Part shown: positions 25,662 to 34,149 of the stretch, piece after piece
Position numbering within the stretch: the first letter of the stretch is position 1
Layout: each line of letters starts with the position of its first letter
Assembly: GCA_949529985.1 (NCBI GenBank)
Contig: CATIRS010000050.1
Coordinates: forward strand, 1 to 36,972
Length of the DNA stretch: 36,972 nucleotides
Direction: 5' to 3'
From: Owenweeksia sp. TMED14
Lineage (GTDB): Bacteria; Bacteroidota; Bacteroidia; Flavobacteriales; Schleiferiaceae
Program-made: the position numbers and the translations under genes
Notes under the pieces: model-generated
The model's database searches: none
What the model was told of the DNA's origin: nothing
Seen by the model: only the letters and a program-made list of their open reading frames with translations

Positions 25662-27668
25662 TCAAAAGTGTTGATCTATAGTCGAATTTATTAAATCATC
25701 TTCTGCGATTTCTGGAATTGTAACTTTAAGCGAAGACTCACGCAACATTTCTCGTTTCATTGCGATTAGTGCCTCCGGGTTTCTTGCCCAAGCTCGTCTT
25801 GCAATTCCATTATTCACATCATAAAAGAGCATAGACTTTAGCTTTCTTTCAGCCTCAGCACTTCCATCAAGTAACATTCCAAATCCCCCGTTTATAACCT
25901 CACCCCATCCAACTCCACCTCCGTTGTGCAAACTCACCCATGTTGCTCCTCTAAAAGAGTCTCCTATGGCATTATGTACGGCCATGTCTGCTGTAAATTT
26001 TGAACCATCATAAATATTTGATGTCTCGCGATATGGAGAATCAGTTCCACTTACATCATGATGATCACGACCTATGATTATTGGTCCAACTTCACCCTTG
26101 GCTACAGCCTTATTAAATGCCTCTGCTATTGCTATCCTACCAATGCTGTCTGCATAAAGTATTCTTGCTTGCGAACCCACAACGAGATTGTTGTCATTTG
26201 CATTTTCTATCCAATGCAAATTATCTTTCATTTGAATCATGATGTCTTTTGGAGCTTTTTCAGACATCTTGCGTAAGATGTTTGCTGCGATATCATCTGT
26301 GAGCTTTAAATCATTTTTTGACCCACTTGAGCATACCCATCGGAAGGGTCCGAATCCATAGTCGAAGCATAGGGGGCCTAAGATGTCTTGAACATAACTT
26401 GGATATGAAAAATCTATCCCATTTTCTGCTAGGACATCCGCACCAGCCCTGCTCGATTCTAATAAAAAGGCATTTCCGTAATCAAAAAAGTACATGCCTT
26501 TGGCATGAAGACGATTAATGGCAGCAATATGTTTTCGAAGAGTTTGTTCCACTTCACTCTTAAATTTTACTGGGTCTGTAACCATTAGTTCATTCGCTTC
26601 TTCATAACTATAGCCTTGAGGGTAATAACCTCCAGCCCAGGGGTTATGCAGCGATGTTTGATCTGAACCTAAGTCGACAGTTACATTGTGTTCAATTAAA
26701 GCTTCCCATAAGTCGACGATATTCCCAACAAATGCTATGGATCGATTACCTTTTTCTTCTTGAGATTCCAATGCGGAAAAAATTGCAGTGTTAACATCAA
26801 AATGTATTTCATCAACCCAGCCTTGACTTTGTCTCTTTATGGCTGCACTTTTATTTATTTCAGCGGTAATGCTTACCATTCCTGCTATTGATGCCGCTTT
26901 TGGTTGAGCACCGCTCATCCCACCCAATCCCGCAGTGATGAATATTTTTCCTTCTAGATTGCCTTTAGTGAATTTTCTAGCCGCATTCATTAAAGTGATT
27001 GTTGTTCCATGGACTATTCCTTGGGGTCCGATATACATATAACTACCCGCGGTCATCTGACCATATTGGGTTACTCCTAATGCATTATATTTTTCTAAAT
27101 CATTTGGCTTAGAGTGGTTCGGGATCATCATTCCGTTAGTTACTACTACACGGGGTGCTTCAATGCTTGATGGGAATAATCCCTGTGGATGTCCGCTATG
27201 AATATGGAGAGTCTGTTCAGAATTCATTTCCGCCAGGTAGCTCATTGTTAGTCGGTATTGTGCCCAATTTTGGAAAACAGCACCATTTCCTCCGTAAGTA
27301 ATAAGTTCATGTGGGTGTTGAGCAACGGCAGGATCAAGGTTGTTTTGAATCATTAGCATGATCGCTGCTGCTTGATTGCAATTTGCAGGATAATCATCTA
27401 GAGGACGTGCGCACATCTTATATGTAGGTCTATATCTGTACATATATATCCGTCCATAAGTCTTTAATTCTAAAGCAAATTCATTTGCTAATTTGGAATG
27501 TTTTTTCACATCAAAGTATCTTAAAGCATTCCTCAAGGCAAGTTGTTTTTCTTCAGTATTTAAAACATCTTTTCTTCTTGGTGCGTGAGATACAGTTGAG
27601 TCGTAACCTGGATGCTCAGGCAATGAAGTTGGAATTCCATTTAAAATTTCTTGTTGAAATTCATTCAT
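25662..27668 (-). CDS. hutU: Urocanate hydratase
   Basis: NAD+-dependent enzyme of histidine breakdown that converts urocanate to imidazolonepropionate. 668 aa is longer than the classical ~550-aa enzyme and matches the long form found in some bacteria. Clear family blocks are LITYGGNGAVFQNWAQYRL, HIHSGHPQGLFPS, QMTAGSYMYIGPQGIVHGTT, FITAGLGGMSGAQPKA, LGSDQTSLHNPWAGGYYP, IIGRDHHDVSGTDSPYRET and SLHNGGGVGWGE. No hutH, hutI or hutG is in the window. It follows the DUF5522 gene by 6 nt and is probably co-transcribed with it. Confidence 0.95.
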   Translation of the reverse strand: MNEFQQEILNGIPTSLPEHPGYDSTVSHAPRRKDVLNTEEKQLALRNALRYFDVKKHSKLANEFALELKTYGRIYMYRYRPTYKMCARPLDDYPANCNQAAAIMLMIQNNLDPAVAQHPHELITYGGNGAVFQNWAQYRLTMSYLAEMNSEQTLHIHSGHPQGLFPSSIEAPRVVVTNGMMIPNHSKPNDLEKYNALGVTQYGQMTAGSYMYIGPQGIVHGTTITLMNAARKFTKGNLEGKIFITAGLGGMSGAQPKAASIAGMVSITAEINKSAAIKRQSQGWVDEIHFDVNTAIFSALESQEEKGNRSIAFVGNIVDLWEALIEHNVTVDLGSDQTSLHNPWAGGYYPQGYSYEEANELMVTDPVKFKSEVEQTLRKHIAAINRLHAKGMYFFDYGNAFLLESSRAGADVLAENGIDFSYPSYVQDILGPLCFDYGFGPFRWVCSSGSKNDLKLTDDIAANILRKMSEKAPKDIMIQMKDNLHWIENANDNNLVVGSQARILYADSIGRIAIAEAFNKAVAKGEVGPIIIGRDHHDVSGTDSPYRETSNIYDGSKFTADMAVHNAIGDSFRGATWVSLHNGGGVGWGEVINGGFGMLLDGSAEAERKLKSMLFYDVNNGIARRAWARNPEALIAMKREMLRESSLKVTIPEIAEDDLINSTIDQHF

Positions 27669-27674
27669 ACTCTG

Positions 27675-27824
27675 CTACTTTTTTGTTTGATGGTTATCAT
27701 TTTTAAATGGGCAGTGCTTGCATCCACTATCACAACAATAACCTCTTTTGAGATGATGTTGTTCAGTAAAGACAATTAGTCCGTCACGATTATAATAATA
27801 GTCTTCTGAATTCAATTCATCCAT
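27675..27824 (-). CDS. DUF5522 small Cys-rich protein
   Basis: A 49-aa gene, found by reading the minus strand between hutU and the glucosaminidase. It begins MDELNSEDYYYNRDG, continues VFTEQHHLKRGYCCDSGC and ends CKHCPFKNDNHQTKK. The fingerprint LKRGYCCxxxCxHCP, with Cys30, 31, 35 and 38, matches the DUF5522 family. Four clustered cysteines suggest binding of a metal such as zinc or of an Fe-S cluster (inference). It ends 6 nt before the hutU ATG, and no other gene lies between them. The function is unknown. Confidence 0.8.
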   Translation of the reverse strand: MDELNSEDYYYNRDGLIVFTEQHHLKRGYCCDSGCKHCPFKNDNHQTKK

Positions 27825-27889
27825 TTTTTAATAAAAGACTTTTTATTTGGCGTTTTATTTCTCTTTTTTAAGTCGCTAATTTTATTTTT

Positions 27890-27910
27890 TTAAAGGTATG
27901 ATGCCTTTAA
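27890..27910. promoter_or_regulatory. Palindromic operator candidate TTAAAGG-N7-CCTTTAA
   Basis: A perfect 7-bp inverted repeat with a 7-nt spacer in the 108-bp divergent region between DUF5522-hutU and the glucosaminidase gene. It overlaps a minus-strand -7-like TACCTTTA (27891-27898) and sits next to plus-strand candidates TAACTTTA (27908-27915) and TACTTTTT (27914-27921). This position suits a dimeric regulator acting on one or both promoters. Confidence 0.35.
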
Positions 27911-27932
27911 CTTTACTTTTTAGTTTAAATTC

Positions 27933-28823
27933 ATGAAATCACTAGGTTACATTTTTTTATTTATCTCTTTTTGTTGCCAAAGTGTTTTTGCTCAAGTATT
28001 AATAACTCGGTCAGCTTATATTGAAAAATATGCTAAAATAGCAATTCGTGAAATGCGTAGGTCAGGTATTCCAGCATCTATAACCCTGGCTCAAGGGATC
28101 TTAGAGAGCGGAAATGGAAATAGCCGTTTAGCAAAAAAAGGAAATAATCACTTTGGGATTAAATGCCATGAAAACTGGACTGGAAAGACTATTTATGCTG
28201 ATGACGATCTACAAGATGAATGCTTTCGCGCTTATAACCGGGTCAGAAAAAGTTTTCGTGATCATAGTTTATTTATTGCATCTCGAAGTAGATATGATAA
28301 TTTATTTATTCTAGATCCTCGGGATTTCAAGTCCTGGGCAAAAGGTTTACAAGATGCCGGATATGCTACAAATAAAGACTACAGAAGCCGGCTCATTAAT
28401 ATTATCGAAAATGAAGAATTATTTAAGTATGATCGAGTTATAAATAATTTAAAGACAAAAAGCAAAAAGTATAATGGTCGTCTCTCAATGAGTCCAAATG
28501 GGCCATGTTATGTGGTTTTAAATATAGATGAGAGTATTGAGTCATTTGCTATAGAAAATGGACTTTCGACAGAAAAATTACTTCGTTTTAATGATTTCAC
28601 CTATTACACTGAAATTAAAGAAGGTGATCGAGTTTTTATCCAAAAAAAAGCGAAATCTTTTTCACGGAAGCTCAGAGAATTTTCAACACATCGACTTAAG
28701 GAAGGTCAAGATGCTCATTTAATTTCTCAACTTTATTCAATTCAGCTTAGGTCATTGTATAAAATTAACGACTGGTCTGTAGGTTACAGGCCAAAAGTGG
28801 GAGATCTAATTAAGTTGGAATAG
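27933..28823 (+). CDS. Secreted N-acetylglucosaminidase (GH73) with LysM-like repeats
   Basis: Cell-wall hydrolase that cuts peptidoglycan glycan strands (296 aa). A signal peptide (cleavage near VFAQ) is followed by a glucosaminidase domain (about 25-170) with SGIPASITLAQGILESGNG, where E58 is the likely catalytic acid, then NNHFGIKCH and RSRYDNLF. Two degenerate LysM-like modules follow (about 190-240 and 250-296, the last ending in VGDLIKLE), which would bind peptidoglycan. It is convergent with the lipoprotein gene; only 6 nt separate the stops. Confidence 0.88.
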   Translation: MKSLGYIFLFISFCCQSVFAQVLITRSAYIEKYAKIAIREMRRSGIPASITLAQGILESGNGNSRLAKKGNNHFGIKCHENWTGKTIYADDDLQDECFRAYNRVRKSFRDHSLFIASRSRYDNLFILDPRDFKSWAKGLQDAGYATNKDYRSRLINIIENEELFKYDRVINNLKTKSKKYNGRLSMSPNGPCYVVLNIDESIESFAIENGLSTEKLLRFNDFTYYTEIKEGDRVFIQKKAKSFSRKLREFSTHRLKEGQDAHLISQLYSIQLRSLYKINDWSVGYRPKVGDLIKLE

Positions 28824-28829
28824 ACTTTT

Positions 28830-30164
28830 TTATTTCTTCTTGAGAGTCTTAGAAGCCCACCATGAAGCTTTATTGTTTAAAAGACGAAGAGACAGGCCGT
28901 TCCATCGCGTTTCGTCAGTTTCGCTGTTAATGAAATCATATTTAGCGTTGGTTACCCACCAAATGTTAGCTTCGGCTGGTTGGCTTTTTATCCATTTCAT
29001 TGCCCCTTGAAACTCTTTTTCTTCTTTTTCAGAACGTATGATTCCAAGGTAAGATCCATAACGATTGAACATATTGCTATCAGCTACAGAAATTAAAAAA
29101 GGTCCAAATCTTTTTATGAAAGAATAAGTAGGGGGCTTTTTTAATGGATTATCTATTGAATTTAAATTTTTAATCTCTAATCCATTTGAATTTTCCCAAT
29201 GTTGAATTGTTAAATTGATATTATCAGAATAATAAACGCTGGCTTTCCATGTCCTATTTCCACGCCCTTTAAAACATAATTCGCCTGATGCTACTGAGAT
29301 AAAAGATTGATCCTTAAATGTGAGCTTATTTTTAGCGCTTATCCAGGCTCCCCAATTAAGTTCTGGAACCATCCATTTCCATCCTGGAAAAGGTATAGTT
29401 TCAGAAAGATGCATAAAGTCTATTGATGTTTCAGCGATATCAAATTGATCAGAAACGGCAGAAAAAGAATTACTATCAGCTAATCTATTAAAGTTCCATG
29501 ATAAACTTTTTGGTTGTTGAAGCCGCAAAAATTTATATATGTCGTCCACTTCTTTTTCGTTAAACAAAGGCCATAGAATCGATAGGTTATTTATTTTTTC
29601 ATTCCTATTAAGTGTGATAAAATCGTTATTTAAGAGTTTATTCGGGAGCTCTTTAAAATATTCATAAGAATATTGTCCACCGCCTTTTTCTATTTGACGA
29701 ATACCCTCTTCTGTTAAAATTGACGACGTGCTAATCAATATATAATTTGAAGTCTCCCCAATTGTGACTAGTTGCGTTTTCCAAATAGTTCCAATCGAGT
29801 ATGATCGCCTCTCAAGTCCATTTAATCCTGATAATCCAGAGGGGTGCCATGATTTAGCTGAGTTTCGCGGTATGGATATGAGCCAATGGTGTCCATTAAC
29901 GCCTACTGGGTGGTAGCTAACTAGAAAAGCTCCATTTACATCGCTACAGAAATTTTCTATTAGGAATTTTAAGCTTTTTATTTTTGGTAAACGATCTGTC
30001 TCTATCGACGATATATTGAATGATTCGAGATTATTTATCGAAGCTAAAATCATGGCATTTGCCGGTACTGGTTCCAAAACGGCAATTCCCTCAGCTTTAT
30101 TTGAACAACTGCTAAGTCCTAGGGTAATGAGAACTACAATTAAAAATTTAACTGAGGCTATCAT
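28830..30164 (-). CDS. Large lipoprotein of unknown function
   Basis: 444 aa. The N terminus is a clear lipoprotein signal (LGLSSC, lipobox Cys near residue 20). The mature part contains many short beta-like stretches and repeated patterns such as SINNLESFN and LSLRLLNNKASWW, but no motif I recognise; a DUF3352-type domain is possible. It is encoded after GT4 and rnhB in one direction, 12 nt from rnhB, and may be transcribed with them. Confidence 0.65.
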   Translation of the reverse strand: MIASVKFLIVVLITLGLSSCSNKAEGIAVLEPVPANAMILASINNLESFNISSIETDRLPKIKSLKFLIENFCSDVNGAFLVSYHPVGVNGHHWLISIPRNSAKSWHPSGLSGLNGLERRSYSIGTIWKTQLVTIGETSNYILISTSSILTEEGIRQIEKGGGQYSYEYFKELPNKLLNNDFITLNRNEKINNLSILWPLFNEKEVDDIYKFLRLQQPKSLSWNFNRLADSNSFSAVSDQFDIAETSIDFMHLSETIPFPGWKWMVPELNWGAWISAKNKLTFKDQSFISVASGELCFKGRGNRTWKASVYYSDNINLTIQHWENSNGLEIKNLNSIDNPLKKPPTYSFIKRFGPFLISVADSNMFNRYGSYLGIIRSEKEEKEFQGAMKWIKSQPAEANIWWVTNAKYDFINSETDETRWNGLSLRLLNNKASWWASKTLKKK

Positions 30165-30176
30165 ATTTTTTTAAAA

Positions 30177-30782
30177 TCATCCATTGTCTGGAAAATTAAT
30201 TTTTACTTGTGATGTTTTCCATTTAAAGGTTTTCCTATGAATTGATGTCATTCCATAAGTCGCTAAAGCTTCTTTATGATTTGCGCTGGGGTATCCTTTG
30301 TTCATATTCCAGCCATAATCTGGATTTTTCTCATGTGCCTCTTTCATTAGTTGGTCGCGATATGTTTTTGCAAATATACTGGCTGCAGAAATCGCCTGAA
30401 ATCTTGCATCGCCTTTTATTTCGCATCGATAAGGAATGTCTAGGTAAGGTTTAAACCTATTTCCGTCTATTAATAGTAAATGGGGCTTTACTGTTAACTT
30501 TTCTATTGCCCGGTGCATGGCTAAAAATGTAGCTTGTAATATATTTATTTCATCTATTTCTTTTGGGGTAGAGATGCCAACAGCCCAATTGCCTGGGGGT
30601 ATGCAATCTTCCAAGTTTTTTCTCAGAAGATCTCTTTTTTTCTCATTCAACTTTTTTGAATCTGTAAGGCCTTCTAACATATAGTTATCTGGCCATATGA
30701 CCGCACTTGCAACTACAGGTCCAGCTAGGCAGCCACGCCCGGCTTCATCAAGACCAGCCGTATATTTTTGTTTATTAATCAT
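30177..30782 (-). CDS. rnhB: Ribonuclease HII
   Basis: Cytoplasmic endonuclease that removes ribonucleotides and RNA from RNA-DNA hybrids. The signature GLDEAGRGCLAGPVVASAV starts near residue 10, with D12 and E13 as metal ligands; the later Asp is in LLIDGNRF and the C-terminal GYPSANHKEAL block is also present. The ATG at 30782 gives 201 aa; another ATG at 30797 would extend the overlap with the upstream GT4 gene from 8 to 23 nt. It is co-oriented and overlapping with GT4. Confidence 0.93.
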   Translation of the reverse strand: MINKQKYTAGLDEAGRGCLAGPVVASAVIWPDNYMLEGLTDSKKLNEKKRDLLRKNLEDCIPPGNWAVGISTPKEIDEINILQATFLAMHRAIEKLTVKPHLLLIDGNRFKPYLDIPYRCEIKGDARFQAISAASIFAKTYRDQLMKEAHEKNPDYGWNMNKGYPSANHKEALATYGMTSIHRKTFKWKTSQVKINFPDNG

Positions 30783-31926
30783 TCGATAAAATATCATTAA
30801 ACGATTCCCAAACCTGTGCTGCTGAATTTTCCCAACGGAAATATTTTGCTCGCTCTAAACCTTTTGATTTTAATGCCTTTACGGACTCATGTTGCCCAAC
30901 CGAAAAATCTAAGGCATTTATCCAGTCTTGAACTTGTTTAGGACGGCAATAAAATGCGGCATCTTCTGCAATTTCCGGCATGCAAGATGAATCTGATGAA
31001 AGAACCAGACAGTTTGACGCCATTGCCTCAATTATGGGTATTCCGAAACCCTCAAAAAAGCTTGGAAAAAGAAAAGCTGTTGCGCCTCCATAAAATGAAT
31101 TTAATTCTTCTGATGAAATAAACCCCGGAAGAGAAATTCTATTATTTCCATCCTTTAAAGCATTGCTTAACTCCTCATCCTCGTGAAGCGATCTGCCTCC
31201 AATTACAAGCTGGTGTTTATCATTTGGATTCACTAAACACCATGAATTAAATGCAATCACTATCGTTTTTAAGTTTTTTCTCGGGGTAAAAGATCCTAGA
31301 AAACAGAAGTAAGGGTTTCCATTTCCGTATTTTTCACGAGCTTCTATTTTTTGTTTTTCCTCCAAAGCGTTAAGTTCCTTTTGAGGAGCATTATATGTGA
31401 TATCAATGTCTGCTTCAAGCTTTAAATAAGTTTTTATAATATCATCTTTGGAAGTCTTCGATACGGTAAAAATTCTATCTGCTTCTTTGGCACTTTTTTC
31501 GCATGTTTTACGATAATAAGTGCCCACCCTTGAAGGGATTTCATTCGGACGATGAACAAAATTTAAGTCATGGATTGTAGTGATCAACTTGATAGAAGAA
31601 TTCTTGAGGGATTTTCGACTTGGAAGAAGCCCATCCGGAGACCAATAAATTGATGGCTTTATTTTGAGTAGTTTGTTGGGTACAAGCCACTCATTCCAGA
31701 AGGTCCAAAGCAGCGGATGTCTTGCCGCAGGGCGCAGAATATGAATTTTTGCTCCTGGATATAAATTCGGAGCTATTGGTGTTCTATCATAAAAAATATG
31801 CCAATCCACATATGAATGTCGCTCGATTAGCAACTTAATTATATTGTGCGTATACAAGCCAGTACCTTCCATTTTATCTGCAAGGAGCCAGCGGCCATTT
31901 ATAGCTATTGTTATTGATTGGGGCAT
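30775..31926 (-). CDS. GT4-family glycosyltransferase
   Basis: Retaining nucleotide-sugar glycosyltransferase of 383 aa. The start ATG at 31926 gives the family N terminus ITIAINGRWLLADKMEGTGLYTHN; a TTG 33 nt further upstream would run into the divergent gene. Typical GT4 features are the HDLNFVHRPNE loop, LGSFTPRKNLKTIVIAF, the donor-binding PSFFEGFGIPIIEAMA (EGFGxxxxE motif) and SSDSSCMPEIAEDAAFY. It is most likely a mannosyl- or related sugar transferase for the polysaccharide made by the adjacent cluster. It runs divergently from the flippase with 26 bp between starts. Confidence 0.9.
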   Translation of the reverse strand: MPQSITIAINGRWLLADKMEGTGLYTHNIIKLLIERHSYVDWHIFYDRTPIAPNLYPGAKIHILRPAARHPLLWTFWNEWLVPNKLLKIKPSIYWSPDGLLPSRKSLKNSSIKLITTIHDLNFVHRPNEIPSRVGTYYRKTCEKSAKEADRIFTVSKTSKDDIIKTYLKLEADIDITYNAPQKELNALEEKQKIEAREKYGNGNPYFCFLGSFTPRKNLKTIVIAFNSWCLVNPNDKHQLVIGGRSLHEDEELSNALKDGNNRISLPGFISSEELNSFYGGATAFLFPSFFEGFGIPIIEAMASNCLVLSSDSSCMPEIAEDAAFYCRPKQVQDWINALDFSVGQHESVKALKSKGLERAKYFRWENSAAQVWESFNDILSND

Positions 31927-31931
31927 TACCT

Positions 31932-31939
31932 CAAAAGTA
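31932..31939 (-). promoter_or_regulatory. -7 box TACTTTTG of GT4 gene
   Basis: A perfect TAnnTTTG box five bases (AGGTA) before the ATG at 31926. A TTTG 21 nt upstream (31961-31964, inside the flippase codons) is at a good -33 position. Confidence 0.55.
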
Positions 31940-31940
31940 T

Positions 31941-31948
31941 GACCTTTG
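31941..31948 (+). promoter_or_regulatory. -7-like box GACCTTTG of flippase
   Basis: A one-mismatch TAnnTTTG box (G for the first T) with TTGC before the ATG at 31953. ATTG at 31917-31920 is 20 nt upstream and inside the GT4 gene, a good -33 position. It abuts the opposing box. Confidence 0.4.
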
Positions 31949-31952
31949 TTGC

Positions 31953-33212
31953 ATGACAATCAAATTCTTAAACTCAGAATGGAAATCTTTGCTGGAAAGC
32001 AGTTCTCTTGTGATGGTTTTAAAAATTCTTGGTGCACTTGGAGGCTATGCATTTGTTTGGGCAGTTATAAATGTTTATGGATCAAAGTCATATGGGGTTT
32101 TTGAAGTGGCATTCACGTTTCTTAGTATTCTAGCAACGCTGTCAAAGTGGGGAAGCGATGGAATAATGATGCGAGAGATTGCTAAAATGAATCGTCAAGA
32201 GGGATGGGACTTTGCAAGGAAAATTCAAAGTTTTGTTGGAATTTCATCGTTCCTTATTGGTGTGATATTGTTTTTTTCGGCAAATTCTGTGGAGGAGTTT
32301 CTTAATGAAGATGGTCTTGCATATGTTCTTCGATTAGTCGCTTTCACACTGCCTTTCTTTTCTCTCTTCCAAATTCATTCGGAGTACCTGAGGGCGCGCA
32401 AAAATTGGCTGTTGTATGGGGTTTTTCAAACTAGCTTTTTTTTGGGTTTGATTTCTATTCTTGTTTATGTTCTTCCAGAATTTAAAATGGGTCCAATGGG
32501 CTTCTTACTTGGCGTTTCTATTTTAGCATTTATTAGTATTCGCAGAAACGGCCCTTTATTTATCAATAGCTGGCCGTCGTTAAAAGTTTATGCTCCCAGC
32601 GCCACATCAATGTTCTTAACTGGTGCACTATTTATGATTATGTCATGGTCAGATACTTTAGCTTTAAGTTATTTCTTAGATGCTGAAGATGTTGCCAATT
32701 ATCGGGTGGCATTTAAAATAGCGACATTGATAACATTCACACAGTTTGCCGTCAATGCGCAAATTGCACCTCAGATTTCAGCCTTATGGTCTCAACAGAA
32801 GCGCACAGAGCTTCAGTCTTTAATTTACCGTGCTTCTCTGATAAATACTATTATTGGAATTCCGCTCTTCTTGGTTCTAGTATTTTTTGGAGAATTGTTT
32901 TTGTCAATATTTGGTGAGGGTTTTGAGAGTTTATTGCATATTCTAAGGATTTTATCCTTTGGACAAGTCGTTAATGCTCTTTGTGGGCCAGTTATGTATA
33001 TCTTAAACATGACCGGTAACGAAAATCATGCAAGAAACACCATGGTAGGTGCTGTTATATTGAACATAACGGCAAACATAATATTTATTCCTATCTATGG
33101 ACTTCTTGGTGCGGCGTGGGCTACCTCTTGCTCTATGATTTTATGGAATATTTGGGCCCTAATCGTTGGATACCGTCGCACAGGGATACGAACACTTATT
33201 TTTTGGCGTTAA
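31953..33212 (+). CDS. Polysaccharide flippase (Wzx-like, MOP/MATE family)
   Basis: Predicted exporter of lipid-linked oligosaccharide units across the inner membrane (419 aa from this start, about 12-14 hydrophobic helices). The N terminus WKSLLESSSLVMVLKILGALGGYAF and the SKSYGVFEVAFTFLSILATLSKWGSDG segment are typical of polysaccharide biosynthesis transporters. The ATG at 31953 is used because the 15 codons before it come from the GT4 end of the divergent region. A sulfotransferase follows after 3 nt, so the two are one transcript. Confidence 0.87.
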   Translation: MTIKFLNSEWKSLLESSSLVMVLKILGALGGYAFVWAVINVYGSKSYGVFEVAFTFLSILATLSKWGSDGIMMREIAKMNRQEGWDFARKIQSFVGISSFLIGVILFFSANSVEEFLNEDGLAYVLRLVAFTLPFFSLFQIHSEYLRARKNWLLYGVFQTSFFLGLISILVYVLPEFKMGPMGFLLGVSILAFISIRRNGPLFINSWPSLKVYAPSATSMFLTGALFMIMSWSDTLALSYFLDAEDVANYRVAFKIATLITFTQFAVNAQIAPQISALWSQQKRTELQSLIYRASLINTIIGIPLFLVLVFFGELFLSIFGEGFESLLHILRILSFGQVVNALCGPVMYILNMTGNENHARNTMVGAVILNITANIIFIPIYGLLGAAWATSCSMILWNIWALIVGYRRTGIRTLIFWR

Positions 33213-33215
33213 GCA

Positions 33216-34139
33216 ATGGTGAATCCTGATATTTTTTTGATTGGAGCTGCGAAGGCTGGTACTACGTCTATTGCAAATTGGATGAATGAGAATCCAGGGA
33301 TTGCTCTATCGAGAATTAAAGAACCAAACTATTTCTCCAAGGAAATCGATGAAAAAAAATTCTCTTTGGGTTTTAAATCAATGTTAAAAAGGCTACCAAT
33401 CGGCTATTGGACCCAAGGTGATTTAGAATTTATCCATCAAGGATTTATAAAAGATGCAAAGCATTATAAACGACTTTTCGAACATGCATCTGAAGGCCAG
33501 AAGCTAGCTGAATGTTCGACTAGCTATTTATGGAGCACAAAGGCTCCCGCACAGGTAAAGCGAGCATCCCCGAATGCTAAAGTTTCAATAGTTATAAGAA
33601 ACCCAGTAGATCGCGCCTGGTCTCATTATCGAATGGCAAGAAAGTACGGTCTTGTTTCTGGGACATTTTTGCAAGAGTTGGAAAAAGATTTTTTAGCCGT
33701 CTCAGTTTGGGGAAAAAGCGAGAATTTTTACCATTTGAGCTGTTATTCAAAAAGTATAGAGCGATGGATGGAGTTTTTCGGCTCGAATCAATTAAAAATA
33801 GAGATTTATGAAATATTTTTTTCTGAACCGCAAACCAGCTGGGATAAAATTTGTCAATTTTGGAAAGTAGAGACGAGTATATTACCGACAATGCTCAAAG
33901 CCCACGAAGGTCAAGATCCAAAATTTCCAAGAATCAATCAATTTATATTCAGATCCAATCTTATTTTTTTTAAAACTTTTTTCTCAAAAAAACTAATTGC
34001 TCGTGCGAAAAATTATTTATTTAAAAGAGATCCTGATATATTGTCTCCTGCTATTCGTGAAAAAGCGATGAATTACTTTTTAGATGATATTCGCGAATTG
34101 GAGACTCTTCTTGGAAGAAGTCTATCTTTGTGGAACTAA
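33216..34139 (+). CDS. PAPS-dependent sulfotransferase
   Basis: Sulfotransferase-family protein (307 aa) that transfers sulfate from PAPS to an acceptor, probably a sugar. The 5'-phosphosulfate-binding loop is GAAKAGTTSI (K13 and following) near the N terminus. The 3'-phosphate-binding residues are R128 and S136 in VIRNPVDRAWSHY, spaced as in the heparan-sulfate sulfotransferase type. There is no signal peptide, so it acts in the cytoplasm before the glycan is flipped. Encoded between a flippase and Wzz, it points to a sulfated surface polysaccharide (inference). Confidence 0.87.
   Translation: MVNPDIFLIGAAKAGTTSIANWMNENPGIALSRIKEPNYFSKEIDEKKFSLGFKSMLKRLPIGYWTQGDLEFIHQGFIKDAKHYKRLFEHASEGQKLAECSTSYLWSTKAPAQVKRASPNAKVSIVIRNPVDRAWSHYRMARKYGLVSGTFLQELEKDFLAVSVWGKSENFYHLSCYSKSIERWMEFFGSNQLKIEIYEIFFSEPQTSWDKICQFWKVETSILPTMLKAHEGQDPKFPRINQFIFRSNLIFFKTFFSKKLIARAKNYLFKRDPDILSPAIREKAMNYFLDDIRELETLLGRSLSLWN
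34123..34130 (+). promoter_or_regulatory. Possible internal promoter TATCTTTG before wzz
   Basis: A perfect TAnnTTTG match inside the last codons of the sulfotransferase, 19 nt before the ATG at 34150. It may give extra expression of the wzz-wzy pair. The match could be chance, because it lies in coding DNA. Confidence 0.3.
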
Positions 34140-34149
34140 GAACGACTCA

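Noticed and set aside
34084-34149. N-terminal extension of the Wzz protein inside the sulfotransferase
   Set aside because: It has a TTG start and residues unlike Wzz; the normal N terminus begins at the ATG at 34150.
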